Positions 51,754 to 60,457 of a stretch of DNA of 64,000 bases are shown here, one piece after another (the first letter of the stretch is position 1; each line of letters starts with the position of its first letter). Both the position numbers and the translations under genes were made by a program. Source of the stretch: Rheinheimera sp. (GTDB taxonomy: Bacteria; Pseudomonadota; Gammaproteobacteria; Enterobacterales; Alteromonadaceae); assembly GCF_030690345.1 (NCBI RefSeq), contig NZ_JAUYGV010000007.1:558001-622000 (forward strand), given 5' to 3'. The notes under the pieces were generated by a model. The model did not search any database and was not told the origin of the DNA. It saw only the letters and a list, made by a program, of their open reading frames with translations.

Positions 51754-52998
51754 TTAGCCAAAAATACCCCTGGTATCAATGACTACCTTGGTTGCAACAT
51801 CCACCGGATGCAGCGCTTTAAACTGTTTGTGATCAACCAATACCACCAGAATATTGGCGCGCTCCAATGCCTGGGGCAACGGCGTTAACTGCGCAGCATA
51901 TTCAGCATATTTTGCCGGTAGCTGCTTAATGTTAGGCTCTACCAATAACACTTCGCCGATATTGTCTGCCAGTAATGACATGGCAATATCCAGCGCCGGG
52001 CTTTCACGTAAATCATCGATATCGGCTTTAAAGGCTAAGCCTAAGCAGGCGATAACCGGCTTTTTAAATTGATCGGCAGCCTGCCTGATTTTGTCTGCCA
52101 CATAGTGTGGTTTACTATCATTGATTTCGCGAGCTTTGCGGATGATTTGTGCCTGTTCCGGTGCCGAGTCGACAATAAACCACGGGTCAACCGCAATGCA
52201 GTGGCCGCCAACGCCCGGGCCCGGCGAGAGTATATTGACCCGCGGGTGGCGGTTGGCCAGCTTAATCAGCTCCCAGACGTTGATTTTCAGATGATCACAA
52301 ATCATCGACAGCTCATTGGCAAAAGCGATATTGACGTCGCGAAATGAGTTCTCTGTCAGTTTGGCCATCTCTGCGGTGCGGGCGTTGGTGAGTAAACATT
52401 CGCCGCGAACAAACAAGTTATACAGCGACACCGCTTTTTGCGCACAACGGTCGGTAATGCCGCCGATAATACGATCATTACTGACCAGTTCCTGTAACAC
52501 ACGGCCGGGCAGTACCCGTTCCGGACAGTGGGCAATAAAGACATCGGCTTTGTCCGGGTCCTGATGCGGCATAACCAAATCGGGCCGCAGCTCTGCCAGC
52601 CATTCAGAGATCTTATCTGTGGTGCCGACGGGGGAGGTGGACTCCAGTACAATCAGATTGCCTTTGGCGATAACCGGCGCAATGTTTTGCAGCGCAGCTT
52701 GAATGTAGCTAAGGTCAGGGCTTTTATTGTCTTTAAACGGTGTGGGTACCGCTATCATAAAGGCTTCTGCCGGCTCTGGTGTCAGTGATGCTTTTAGCTT
52801 ACCGGTAGTAACAGCGGCCTGCACCAACATATCCAGGTCAGGTTCAACAATATGAATTTTGCCCTGATTAATAGTGTTTACCGCATGCTCAGATACATCA
52901 ACACCCAGCACCTCTACACCACGTGAGGCTATAACTGCGGCTGTGGGTAAGCCGATATAACCTAAACCGATAACTGAAACACGTGAAAAACCAGACAT
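51754..52998 (-). CDS. wecC: UDP-N-acetyl-D-mannosaminuronate dehydrogenase
   Basis: A 414-residue nucleotide-sugar dehydrogenase (E. coli WecC has 420). It has the NAD loop VIGLGYIGLPTAAVIASRGVEVLGVDV, VLESTSPVGTTDKI, HCPERVLPGRVLQELVSNDRIIGG, the catalytic region KLTENSFRDVNIAFANELSMICD, then GPGVGGHCIAVDPWF with the active-site Cys, and LAFKADIDDLRESPALDIA. It oxidises UDP-ManNAc to UDP-ManNAcA, a precursor for acidic exopolysaccharide or O-antigen. AAGGAAACAGT precedes the ATG. Together with ACP and prsT it ties glycan synthesis to the exosortase system. The partner epimerase wecB is not in the window. Confidence 0.92.
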   Translation of the reverse strand: MSGFSRVSVIGLGYIGLPTAAVIASRGVEVLGVDVSEHAVNTINQGKIHIVEPDLDMLVQAAVTTGKLKASLTPEPAEAFMIAVPTPFKDNKSPDLSYIQAALQNIAPVIAKGNLIVLESTSPVGTTDKISEWLAELRPDLVMPHQDPDKADVFIAHCPERVLPGRVLQELVSNDRIIGGITDRCAQKAVSLYNLFVRGECLLTNARTAEMAKLTENSFRDVNIAFANELSMICDHLKINVWELIKLANRHPRVNILSPGPGVGGHCIAVDPWFIVDSAPEQAQIIRKAREINDSKPHYVADKIRQAADQFKKPVIACLGLAFKADIDDLRESPALDIAMSLLADNIGEVLLVEPNIKQLPAKYAEYAAQLTPLPQALERANILVVLVDHKQFKALHPVDVATKVVIDTRGIFG

Positions 52999-53052
52999 AC
53001 TGTTTCCTTATAAAGTGGTTGCCGGCCTGACTTGAATTTAATGCTGCGACGG

Positions 53053-53295
53053 TCAGGCGGCTTGTTTTTGTTCGACAAACTGACTTAAGCGGCCGAAAGT
53101 TTCAAACACCTCGGCGGAGATTTCATCGTCGTCAATTTGAATACCCAATTGCTGTTCTAACTCAGTAATTACGGCGATAACGGCCATAGAGTCGAACTCG
53201 GCAATGGCACCGAGCAACGGGGTGTCATGGTCAAATTTTTTGTCAATTTGTAGTACGGCGCAGAGGATTTCTGCCAGTAACTGCTGATGAGACAT
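53053..53295 (-). CDS. Acyl carrier protein of the XrtA-associated pathway
   Basis: An 80-residue acidic helical protein with the phosphopantetheine site S36 in AEFDSMAVIAVITELE. DSM, instead of the DSL of fatty-acid ACP, marks a dedicated carrier. Such carriers occur next to the exosortase-associated acyl-CoA ligase, which is encoded divergently 157 bases away. It likely accepts the acyl or amino-acyl group that the ligase activates. AAGGAAAAGCAGC precedes the ATG. It is the first gene of ACP-wecC-prsT. Confidence 0.92.
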   Translation of the reverse strand: MSHQQLLAEILCAVLQIDKKFDHDTPLLGAIAEFDSMAVIAVITELEQQLGIQIDDDEISAEVFETFGRLSQFVEQKQAA

Positions 53296-53452
53296 GCTGC
53301 TTTTCCTTAAGTAACTGATACGGTTCCCTGATTTGCTTATCCATGTTGCAGTAACTAAATTTGCCCGGCGGCTAAATTACAGTCGGATTTTGTGCAAAAC
53401 TGTTTTATTATTGCACATAAAGGGATTAAAAGTGAAAGGTCTGAAGGATGCT

Positions 53453-55048
53453 ATGACCAAAAATATCCACGATATTATTACCCAATCCGCTGCGCGTTTT
53501 CCCCAGCGTCCAGCGTTGTACTTTAAACAGGCCGTATTAACTTATGCTGAACTGCAAGCTCAGGTTGTAAGCGCGGCGCAGTGTCTGCAACAAGCTGATA
53601 TAAAACGCTTTGATCGTGTAGCTGTGTACTTGCCAAAACAATTTGAAACGGTGAGCAGCTTGTTCGGTTGCAGTATGGCCGGCGCGGTGTTTGTGCCGGT
53701 AAATGCCGGGCTCAAAGCCGCCCAGGTGGGCCATATTCTGCAAGACTGCAATGTACGCTTGTTGATCACCAGTAAAGAGCGCTTGGCGAGTTTGGCCGAT
53801 GAGCTGCATTTATGCAGTGATTTACATACTGTACTGCTGACAGACGGCAGTGCGGCTGATGTGCAGCCGTTGGCGCATATTCAGATTAAAGCCTTTACCG
53901 CACCAGACAACGGCACAGCGCTGCACGTTTATGCGCACAGCACAGACGCTGATATGGCGGCCATTTTGTATACCTCCGGCAGTACCGGCAAACCCAAAGG
54001 CGTAGTGTTGTCGCACCGCAATATGTTGGTGGGGGCGCAAAGTGTCGCCGGCTATTTACACAATACGCCGGATGACGTGCTGTTGGCGCTATTACCGCTG
54101 AGTTTTGATTATGGCTTAAGCCAGTTAACCACCGCCTTTTTAACCGGCGCATCGGTGGTACTGCTGGATTTCTTCTTTGTGCAGGACGTGGTGCGCACCG
54201 TGCAGCAGCATGGCGTAACCGGTATAGCGGCGGTGCCGCCGTTATGGGCGCAGCTGGCTAAGGCAAACTGGCCCGCTGGCAGCACAGACAGTGTGCGTTA
54301 TCTGACTAACAGCGGCGGCGCTATGCCGCAACCTTTGTTGGCGCAGCTGCAGCAGATTTTTTCACAGGCGCAGCCGTATTTAATGTACGGCCTGACAGAA
54401 GCATTCCGCTCAACTTATTTAGCCCCGGCTGAACTGACTAAGCGACCGGGCTCGATGGGTAAAGCCATTCCTAATGCTGAGATTGTCGTGGTGCGGGAAG
54501 ACGGCAGCTTGTGCGGGCCGAATGAGCCCGGTGAGTTAGTGCATCGCGGCCCGCTGGTTAGTTTGGGGTACTGGAATGCACCGGAAAAAACTGCCGAGCG
54601 GTTTAAGTTTGACCCGGTTGCCCCTAAAGGCATTCAACTGCAACAACCGGCAGTGTGGTCCGGTGATACCGTGCGTTATGACGAAGACGGCTTTTTGTAC
54701 TTTATTGGCCGGCGCGATGAGATGATTAAAACCTCAGGTTATCGCGTCAGCCCGACAGAGGTGGAAGAGGCGGTGTACCGGTTAAGTCCGGCGCTGGTTG
54801 ATGTTGCAGCTATCGGTGTGGCGCATGCTGAGTTGGGCCAGGCCATTGTAGTGCTTTATGCCGTTAAGGCAGGGCAGGAGCCGGATGCGGCTGATTGGCT
54901 GCAGCAATTAAAGCGCGCCTTGCCCGGTTACATGCTGCCCAAAGCAGTGCTGCCGTTGCCGCTGTTACCTAAGAATGCCAACGGCAAAATTGACCGCAAA
55001 TTGCTGGCAGAGCAGTACCGCGATTATTTCAACGGGGAAACACTATGA
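53453..55048 (+). CDS. Acyl-CoA ligase (AMP-forming), exosortase A system-associated
   Basis: The start is ATG 53453 after GAAGGA, giving 531 residues; the longer frame would add 40 codons without similarity. ANL-superfamily motifs are MAAILYTSGSTGKPKGVVLSH (P-loop), PYLMYGLTEAFRSTYL, SGDTVRYDEDGFLYFIGRRDEMIKTSGYRVSPTEVEE (hinge) and the C-terminal catalytic Lys in LPKNANGKIDRKLL. It is the exosortase-A-associated ligase type and should adenylate a carboxylic acid and load it onto CoA or the divergent ACP. The substrate is unknown. It overlaps the decarboxylase gene by 4 bases (ATGA), so the two are translationally coupled. Confidence 0.92.
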   Translation: MTKNIHDIITQSAARFPQRPALYFKQAVLTYAELQAQVVSAAQCLQQADIKRFDRVAVYLPKQFETVSSLFGCSMAGAVFVPVNAGLKAAQVGHILQDCNVRLLITSKERLASLADELHLCSDLHTVLLTDGSAADVQPLAHIQIKAFTAPDNGTALHVYAHSTDADMAAILYTSGSTGKPKGVVLSHRNMLVGAQSVAGYLHNTPDDVLLALLPLSFDYGLSQLTTAFLTGASVVLLDFFFVQDVVRTVQQHGVTGIAAVPPLWAQLAKANWPAGSTDSVRYLTNSGGAMPQPLLAQLQQIFSQAQPYLMYGLTEAFRSTYLAPAELTKRPGSMGKAIPNAEIVVVREDGSLCGPNEPGELVHRGPLVSLGYWNAPEKTAERFKFDPVAPKGIQLQQPAVWSGDTVRYDEDGFLYFIGRRDEMIKTSGYRVSPTEVEEAVYRLSPALVDVAAIGVAHAELGQAIVVLYAVKAGQEPDAADWLQQLKRALPGYMLPKAVLPLPLLPKNANGKIDRKLLAEQYRDYFNGETL

Positions 55049-56325
55049 GTACTGCAGCAGCCGGTGAAATGACAAGCGCTACAGCGCAGTTACCGCAACA
55101 TGAACTGATGTCACAGTTTGCGCAGCATAACGGCCAACTGTTAGTCGGTGGCTTTAGCCTGAGCGCCATCAGCCGCATGCTGAATAAAACCGTATTTTAT
55201 GCGTACGATCGCAACATTATTACGCAGCAGGTACAGCGCTTTCGCCAGGCGCTGCCGGCGCGGATAAAGCTGCACTACGCGGTAAAAGCCAACCCCTATT
55301 GGCCGGTAGTGCAACACCTTAAGCCACTGGTCGACGGTTTCGATGTTGCCTCACAAAAAGAAATGCTGCTGGCGGTACAAAGCGGTATGGCGGTACAGGA
55401 CATCAGCTTTGCCGGGCCTGGCAAAACGGATGCCGAGCTTAGCGCGGCTATTACACTGGGCGTAACGCTGAATGTGGAGTCGGTATCTGAGCTGGCACGT
55501 ATCTGCCGGCTGGGACAAGAGTGTGGCAGTACGCCGCAGGTGGCGCTGCGGGTTAACCCGGCGTTTGAGCTCAAAGCATCCGGCATGAAAATGGCCGGCG
55601 GGGCCAAACCCTTTGGTATAGACGAAGAGCAGGTGTTTGCTGTATTAGCCGATATTGGCGCTATGCCGCTGCGCCTGCGTGGTTTTCATATCTTCTGTGG
55701 CTCACAAAACTTAAAAGCCGATGCATTGATTGAAGCGCATCAGCATACCTTTGCTTTGGCGGCAAAATTGGTGGCAGCTTGCCCGTACCGGCCGGATTTA
55801 ATTAATCTGGGCGGCGGCTTTGGTATACCGTATTTTGCCGGTGAAAAACGGCTGGATTTAACCCCGGTAGGGCAGTCGCTAAATGCGCTGCTGCAGCGGT
55901 ACCATGATGATTTCAGCGGCATTGAACTGGTGATTGAGCTGGGCCGTTTTCTGGTAGCAGAAGCCGGAGTCTATGCTTGCCAGGTAGTAGATAAAAAAGT
56001 GTCGCGTGGTACCACTTATCTGGTGTGTAACGGCGGCTTACATCATCACCTGGCAAATTCCGGCAATTTTGGTCAGGTGATCCGCAAAAACTATCCGGTA
56101 GCAATTGGCAATAAAATGCCGCACAGCAATAGCAGCACCACGTTTGAAACCGTTACCGCCGTTGGTCCGCTGTGTACACCGTTAGATATTTTGGCCGATA
56201 AAGTCAGTTTGCCGCAGGCAGAACCCGGAGATTGGTTGGTGGTGTACCAGTCCGGTGCCTATGGCCCGACCGCCAGCCCGCAAGATTTTCTCGGTCATGC
56301 GGCAGTAACAGAAATACTGCTGTGA
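55045..56325 (+). CDS. PLP-dependent decarboxylase, exosortase A system-associated
   Basis: A 426-residue fold-III decarboxylase of the LysA/ornithine decarboxylase superfamily. The PLP lysine is K81 in KLHYAVKANPYWPVV. Other conserved parts are FDVASQKEML, ALRVNPAFELKASGMKMAGGAKPFGI, GFHIFCGSQNL, INLGGGFGIPYFAGE, ELGRFLVAEAGVY and VGPLCTPLDILADKV with GDWLVVYQSGAYGPTASPQDFLGH, which carries the second-subunit residues. The family member found in exosortase loci has no proven substrate; a diamino acid such as diaminopimelate, lysine or ornithine is expected. It would supply an amine for the pathway served by the ligase and ACP. Confidence 0.92.
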   Translation: MSTAAAGEMTSATAQLPQHELMSQFAQHNGQLLVGGFSLSAISRMLNKTVFYAYDRNIITQQVQRFRQALPARIKLHYAVKANPYWPVVQHLKPLVDGFDVASQKEMLLAVQSGMAVQDISFAGPGKTDAELSAAITLGVTLNVESVSELARICRLGQECGSTPQVALRVNPAFELKASGMKMAGGAKPFGIDEEQVFAVLADIGAMPLRLRGFHIFCGSQNLKADALIEAHQHTFALAAKLVAACPYRPDLINLGGGFGIPYFAGEKRLDLTPVGQSLNALLQRYHDDFSGIELVIELGRFLVAEAGVYACQVVDKKVSRGTTYLVCNGGLHHHLANSGNFGQVIRKNYPVAIGNKMPHSNSSTTFETVTAVGPLCTPLDILADKVSLPQAEPGDWLVVYQSGAYGPTASPQDFLGHAAVTEILL

Positions 56326-56332
56326 GTTTACG

Positions 56333-57502
56333 TTAACACTTTTGTCCGCTGTCGCATAACAACGCAGGAAGCAAGGGGTATTGCGCCAGGCCAGCCTTCT
56401 TCCTGCTGTCAAAGTGAAAGTTATCACTGTCGCTGTTGTCTGCCCCGACAATCATATTGCTGACTATCCGCGCCGGCGGAGCCGTGTCGTGTGCTTTGTA
56501 CAGTAAGTTGCTGCCGCGGCGTTCCAGAATAAACACATTGTCGGAAATACTGACTGAATTTTCCTTATGTTTGATGCCCTCCAGACCATAACCGATAGCC
56601 TGATGATTTGCCGAAAAAGGCCCTTGCTGCAGCACAGATCCGGTAATAGTCAGCTTGCCGCCATTGGAGATATCAACCAGACGACTGTCTTGTGAGCTCA
56701 GGCCGGCAATAATACTGTTTTCTATCACCGTTACGGCGCCGCGGCTTTTAATACCATGCCCCTGGCCTCTGGACGCCACCACCATACTGCTGCTGAAATA
56801 TAAATTAGCGCTGTTGAGATATAACGCATGTGCCCGGCCGGCTTTGCCCAGCAGCTCGAACCGGCTATTGGTAATAAAAATATTGCCGACAGTTTTTGCT
56901 GTTTCTAAAATACCTTCTTCGCTGGAGTGGAAATACACATTGTCCAGTGTTAAACCGGCACCTTCCAGCCTGATGCAGGCGCCATTTTTGCTCGGTACAC
57001 TGATCTGGCGGCACTCCAGGTTATTTACCGTCAGGTTGGTGCCGGTAGCCAGAATAAAGCCTTTGCCGTTTACAGTGCCTTTTTCCAGCACAACATGGCC
57101 ATAACCGGTAATAGTGATGTCATTTTTGTTCACTCTGAAGGCGGTATTATAAATACCGGCGCCAAGGTGCAGTGTATCGCCGTGTTGCAGCGCTTTAACC
57201 GCCTCAGTTAATGATGCGTACTGCTCGCCGTTACGCCAGACGCCCTGTCGCGGCGGGTAGCGTTTATCATTGGGTTGCCACGGGTTAAATGCCTGCGCTA
57301 TGTCAGCTTTCACCTGATCTGTGGCCGGGGGCTTCTGCTCTGCGGCAGCGCTTTGAACGCCAAATAAAAAATGCAGGGCTTTTTCTTGCAATAAAGGCCG
57401 CAGCGTCGGGTCTTTTACCTCCACAACCAACAGCAATAAATGCCCGGCCAATCCGGCGGCGGCAAAATAATACAGCAGGGTTTTCAAAATAGTGTGTTTC
57501 AT
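56333..57502 (-). CDS. Inner-membrane-anchored right-handed beta-helix protein
   Basis: A 389-residue protein with an N-terminal hydrophobic anchor (LLYYFAAAGLAGHLLLLVVEV), a ~60-residue linker, then a right-handed parallel beta-helix. It has repeated NDITITGYGHVVLEK, TNLTVNNLECRQISV, AGLTLDNVYFHSSEEGI, NIFITNSRFELLG, AVTVIENSIIAGL and KLTITGSVLQQGP. This is the PbH1 fold of pectate lyases and alginate epimerases; YNTAFRV...GTVNGKGF resembles their N-cap. No lyase calcium site can be assigned by eye. It ends seven bases from the convergent decarboxylase stop and lies 116 bases downstream of hydrolase 1 on the same strand. Possible role: trimming or epimerising the exported polysaccharide. Confidence 0.8.
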   Translation of the reverse strand: MKHTILKTLLYYFAAAGLAGHLLLLVVEVKDPTLRPLLQEKALHFLFGVQSAAAEQKPPATDQVKADIAQAFNPWQPNDKRYPPRQGVWRNGEQYASLTEAVKALQHGDTLHLGAGIYNTAFRVNKNDITITGYGHVVLEKGTVNGKGFILATGTNLTVNNLECRQISVPSKNGACIRLEGAGLTLDNVYFHSSEEGILETAKTVGNIFITNSRFELLGKAGRAHALYLNSANLYFSSSMVVASRGQGHGIKSRGAVTVIENSIIAGLSSQDSRLVDISNGGKLTITGSVLQQGPFSANHQAIGYGLEGIKHKENSVSISDNVFILERRGSNLLYKAHDTAPPARIVSNMIVGADNSDSDNFHFDSRKKAGLAQYPLLPALLCDSGQKC

Positions 57503-57618
57503 ATGCAGGGCGTGCTGTCCTTAGCCGATGCGATGGCAACAAGCCGGCGCATCTATATATAAATTAGCTACAAGTCTAGCTGACATGACTAAAAAGTGTC
57601 AGCCGTGTGCCGCTTTGG

Positions 57619-58467
57619 TTAACTGCTGCAATGCTGCAATACCAGCTGTAAGGTTAATTGTTCAACTTGTTGGCGCCACACCTGACGTGAAAAGGTGTGA
57701 TCGGCAGCGTCGATATGCTGATGCTGAATCGTGTTCAGCCATGACTGCCACTGCTGATGTTGCCGGCACATGGTTAAAAATTCCTTGGCAGTTAAATCAT
57801 TCCCGCTGGTAATCAGCATCATGCTTGCGTCAGATACCTGGCAGCCGCTGTGCATATGCTGAATATAATTTTGCTCAGTCACATCGGAAGTCGCATTACC
57901 GTGGCGGTTGGCAGTGTTACTGGCTTTAATCGTCGATAATACCTCTTGCAGACTGCGCAGCGGTGATACCGCACCGCCAAATAGCTTCTGCCAAAAATCT
58001 TTTTGCATTAACCGCTTCAGGTAATAGTGTTTCAACAATGTTTTAGCATGGCTTTGCGATTGGCGCACCCAGGGGTTTAGCAACATTACCGCGCAAATAC
58101 GCGGGTCTGGTTTATTTAATGCAATTAAAATAGCACTGGCAGCATCGCACAGGCCCCATAGTACCACCTGCTTAAGCTGTGGGCAGTGCCGGAAGAACGC
58201 ATTTATGGCTACGGCAATATCATCGCTTTGCCGGTAAAATTCGGCTTTGCTGCCACTGCTGTCACCCATACCGGCGGTGTCCAGCCGCAGTGATGGTATC
58301 CCTTGTGCGGCAAGATAACGGCTGACTTTAACAAACTGCCGATGGCTGCCAACACGGTATTGCGGCCCGCCCACCACTAACAATACGCCGGTGTCGGCCG
58401 GTGCCTGATGTAACACCGCCGCCAATTGATAGTCTGCTGTTTCAAGGCAGATATAGTGCTCAGTCAT
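57619..58467 (-). CDS. Exosortase A system-associated hydrolase 1
   Basis: A 282-residue alpha/beta-hydrolase: VLLVVGGPQYRVGSHRQFV (oxyanion/first loop), SLRLDTAGMGDSSG, and a nucleophile elbow reading WGLCDAASA, so C107 stands where serine normally is. A candidate acid/His pair lies near the end (SGNDLTAKEF and DAADHTFSRQVW). Length and the GLCD elbow match the exosortase-associated hydrolase 1 family. It may be a thioesterase acting on the ACP- or CoA-bound intermediate. It overlaps hydrolase 2 by eight bases. Confidence 0.9.
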   Translation of the reverse strand: MTEHYICLETADYQLAAVLHQAPADTGVLLVVGGPQYRVGSHRQFVKVSRYLAAQGIPSLRLDTAGMGDSSGSKAEFYRQSDDIAVAINAFFRHCPQLKQVVLWGLCDAASAILIALNKPDPRICAVMLLNPWVRQSQSHAKTLLKHYYLKRLMQKDFWQKLFGGAVSPLRSLQEVLSTIKASNTANRHGNATSDVTEQNYIQHMHSGCQVSDASMMLITSGNDLTAKEFLTMCRQHQQWQSWLNTIQHQHIDAADHTFSRQVWRQQVEQLTLQLVLQHCSS

Positions 58468-59308
58468 GCTGCGCTGCTCCGCTAAACTGTTTTACCGTCA
58501 AGGCAAGCAGTTGCTCAGCATTGGCCAGTTCCGTGGTTTGCCAGTAGGGCTCGGCTTTGAGCTGCATAAAGCTTAGCTGGCAGCATTGTTGTAATTTATC
58601 GCGCATTTTTTGTACCGGTAAAGCGATATTGTCCAGCTGCGAGGTTTCAAGCCAACATACTGCCGTTTGCGCTAACAGTGGCGGAATAGCGCCTTGCAGC
58701 GTTTGCAAACTGGCAAAGAATGCCGGGCTTAGCGGATAACCGGCAATTTCAATTTGCTGTCCGTCCTGCAGTTGCTGCTCCAGCTCTTTCTGGCTAACTT
58801 TGTTGCCCGTAGCCATTGTCTCCGCCACTTTTATCCTGACAAACTGTTGCCAGAATTTATCCACGTCAAACAGTGGTTGCCATAACACCAGTTGCTTTAC
58901 CGGCAGGGGCAGGGCATGCAGGTTAAGTAAATCAAACAACTGCAAAGTACCGAAACGCACGGCAATAAAGCTCAGGCTTTGATAACCCTGTTGTGCCAGT
59001 AGCTGTATCAGCTGCAGCAGATCCGCTCGCCACAGCCCGATACTTGCCTGGTCCAAATCGCCTTCGCTATCGCCTGTGCCATAGTGGTCCGGCATAAAAC
59101 AACTGTAGCCCAATGCAGCCAGTTGGCGCATAACCGCGCTTAGCAGATGACGGGATTTATTCATTTCCTCGGCAAAAGGTGGCAACACCACTATGGCGTT
59201 TTGGCCGGCAGCATTACTGTATGTGAGTAAAAAGTTGTTACCGGCGTTCATGCGGATAAAACCGCTGCCCGGTAAACCGGATAAAGTAAGTGGCAGCGCT
59301 GTATGCAT
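58460..59308 (-). CDS. Exosortase A system-associated hydrolase 2
   Basis: A 282-residue alpha/beta-hydrolase-fold protein with AIVVLPPFAEEMNKSRHLLSAVMRQLAALGYSCFMPDHYGTGDSEGD, the clear family start. Its elbow reads IAVRFGTL: Arg118 occupies the nucleophile position, so classical serine-hydrolase chemistry is unlikely and a structural or partner role to hydrolase 1 is possible. The start codon shares a TAATG overlap with the acyltransferase stop. The order acyltransferase, hydrolase 2, hydrolase 1 forms one unit. Confidence 0.9.
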   Translation of the reverse strand: MHTALPLTLSGLPGSGFIRMNAGNNFLLTYSNAAGQNAIVVLPPFAEEMNKSRHLLSAVMRQLAALGYSCFMPDHYGTGDSEGDLDQASIGLWRADLLQLIQLLAQQGYQSLSFIAVRFGTLQLFDLLNLHALPLPVKQLVLWQPLFDVDKFWQQFVRIKVAETMATGNKVSQKELEQQLQDGQQIEIAGYPLSPAFFASLQTLQGAIPPLLAQTAVCWLETSQLDNIALPVQKMRDKLQQCCQLSFMQLKAEPYWQTTELANAEQLLALTVKQFSGAAQHD

Positions 59309-60318
59309 TAGTTACGCCCTCCAAGCAGCAGCGAAGCAGTTCGTGGAAAAAACCGTACAAGTAAGGGATGCAACCAGGCACACAGTACAACGCTAAACAC
59401 CGGCGCCAGGAGCCAGAATAGTGGATAAGGCGCGCCGGGCAGCAATGTGCTGTAGGCCAGCCAGCACAGCAGTAATAAAGGGCCATGGGCTAAAAAAGTT
59501 AAAAAGCTGCTGTCGGCAAACCGGGTTAACCACAGCACCGGCCGCAGATTAACCAGCAATGACATCGCCGGCCAGATCATAAACGGCGCCAACAGCCGCA
59601 GCGGCTCGCGGTTGCTGATATCGAAAACAACGATACACACACAAAACAGTATAAACAGCAGTAACAACGGCACCGCAAAGCGGTCAAGGTATCTGATATC
59701 GAGGCGCTGAGTTGCAATAAGTGCACCGAGGTAAAAACTGATAAACATGCTGTTACGCAGCACAAAGGGACCATCCAGATTATAAAAATAAATCAGGGCT
59801 ACCAGCGCAAATCCGGTATAGGGGGCATATTTCAGCAGTAGGCGGAACAACGGTGCCAGTAAACACAAAGCAAATAAATCACGCAAAAAATTCAGCGGGT
59901 AATTTGCCGGCGTATCAAGCAGACCTGTCAGGGCATTTAGCCAGCGTCTGGTTTCTGCCGGGTAAAGCTGCACAGAAAATTCGTGGCCGCTAAGTTGGTA
60001 GCGTTGGATGATAAATATCGCCAATACCACCGGGATGTTCCACAGTATCAGCGGCAGCAGCAGAGATTGTACCTTTTTCAGCCAAAGCTTTAGTGGCTCA
60101 GCCACCAGGTTAGAGCTGAAGAGCAAATAGCCTGACATCACAGTTAACATCGGTACAGTAGTGCGAAATACCGCGTGTGAGAAGAATGCCTTAATAAACT
60201 CAAACGGGGCTAAACCCAGCTCAGCCAATGATTGATAAGGCGGAATGTGCAGTACCACAATGCCAATTACCATAAGGTAACGTGTAAGCCTGATCCGTCT
60301 GCTTAATTCCTTGTCCAA
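59308..60318 (-). CDS. Acyltransferase family 3 membrane protein (OPgC/OafA-like)
   Basis: A 336-residue polytopic protein with about ten membrane segments. The N-terminus RIRLTRYLMVIGIVVLHIPPY carries the R...H motif of acyltransferase-3 proteins, followed by AVFRTTVPMLTVMSGYLLFSS (R/K-x-PxxxxxSG(F/Y)L). Members move acetyl or succinyl groups onto sugars or glycans across the inner membrane. It is translationally coupled to the exosortase-associated hydrolases, an association suggesting that it decorates the exopolysaccharide made here. Promoter not identified in the 139-base divergent region. Confidence 0.85.
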   Translation of the reverse strand: MDKELSRRIRLTRYLMVIGIVVLHIPPYQSLAELGLAPFEFIKAFFSHAVFRTTVPMLTVMSGYLLFSSNLVAEPLKLWLKKVQSLLLPLILWNIPVVLAIFIIQRYQLSGHEFSVQLYPAETRRWLNALTGLLDTPANYPLNFLRDLFALCLLAPLFRLLLKYAPYTGFALVALIYFYNLDGPFVLRNSMFISFYLGALIATQRLDIRYLDRFAVPLLLLFILFCVCIVVFDISNREPLRLLAPFMIWPAMSLLVNLRPVLWLTRFADSSFLTFLAHGPLLLLCWLAYSTLLPGAPYPLFWLLAPVFSVVLCAWLHPLLVRFFPRTASLLLGGRN

Positions 60319-60457
60319 AAAACGCTCCTGCGATGTGGTTGGGCTATAACGATATTACCTTGCTATAGGTTACTAACCAAGAGTTACAGTCATGTTTGTT
60401 TTACTGATTATCCTTATACTGGCATACTAAAAATCTACGCTTTAATGGATTGAGCTA

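Noticed and set aside
57579-57603. GCTGACA / TGTCAGC inverted repeat between hydrolase 1 and the beta-helix gene
   Set aside because: No T-run on the transcribed strand and a loose 11-base loop; too weak to call a terminator or operator.
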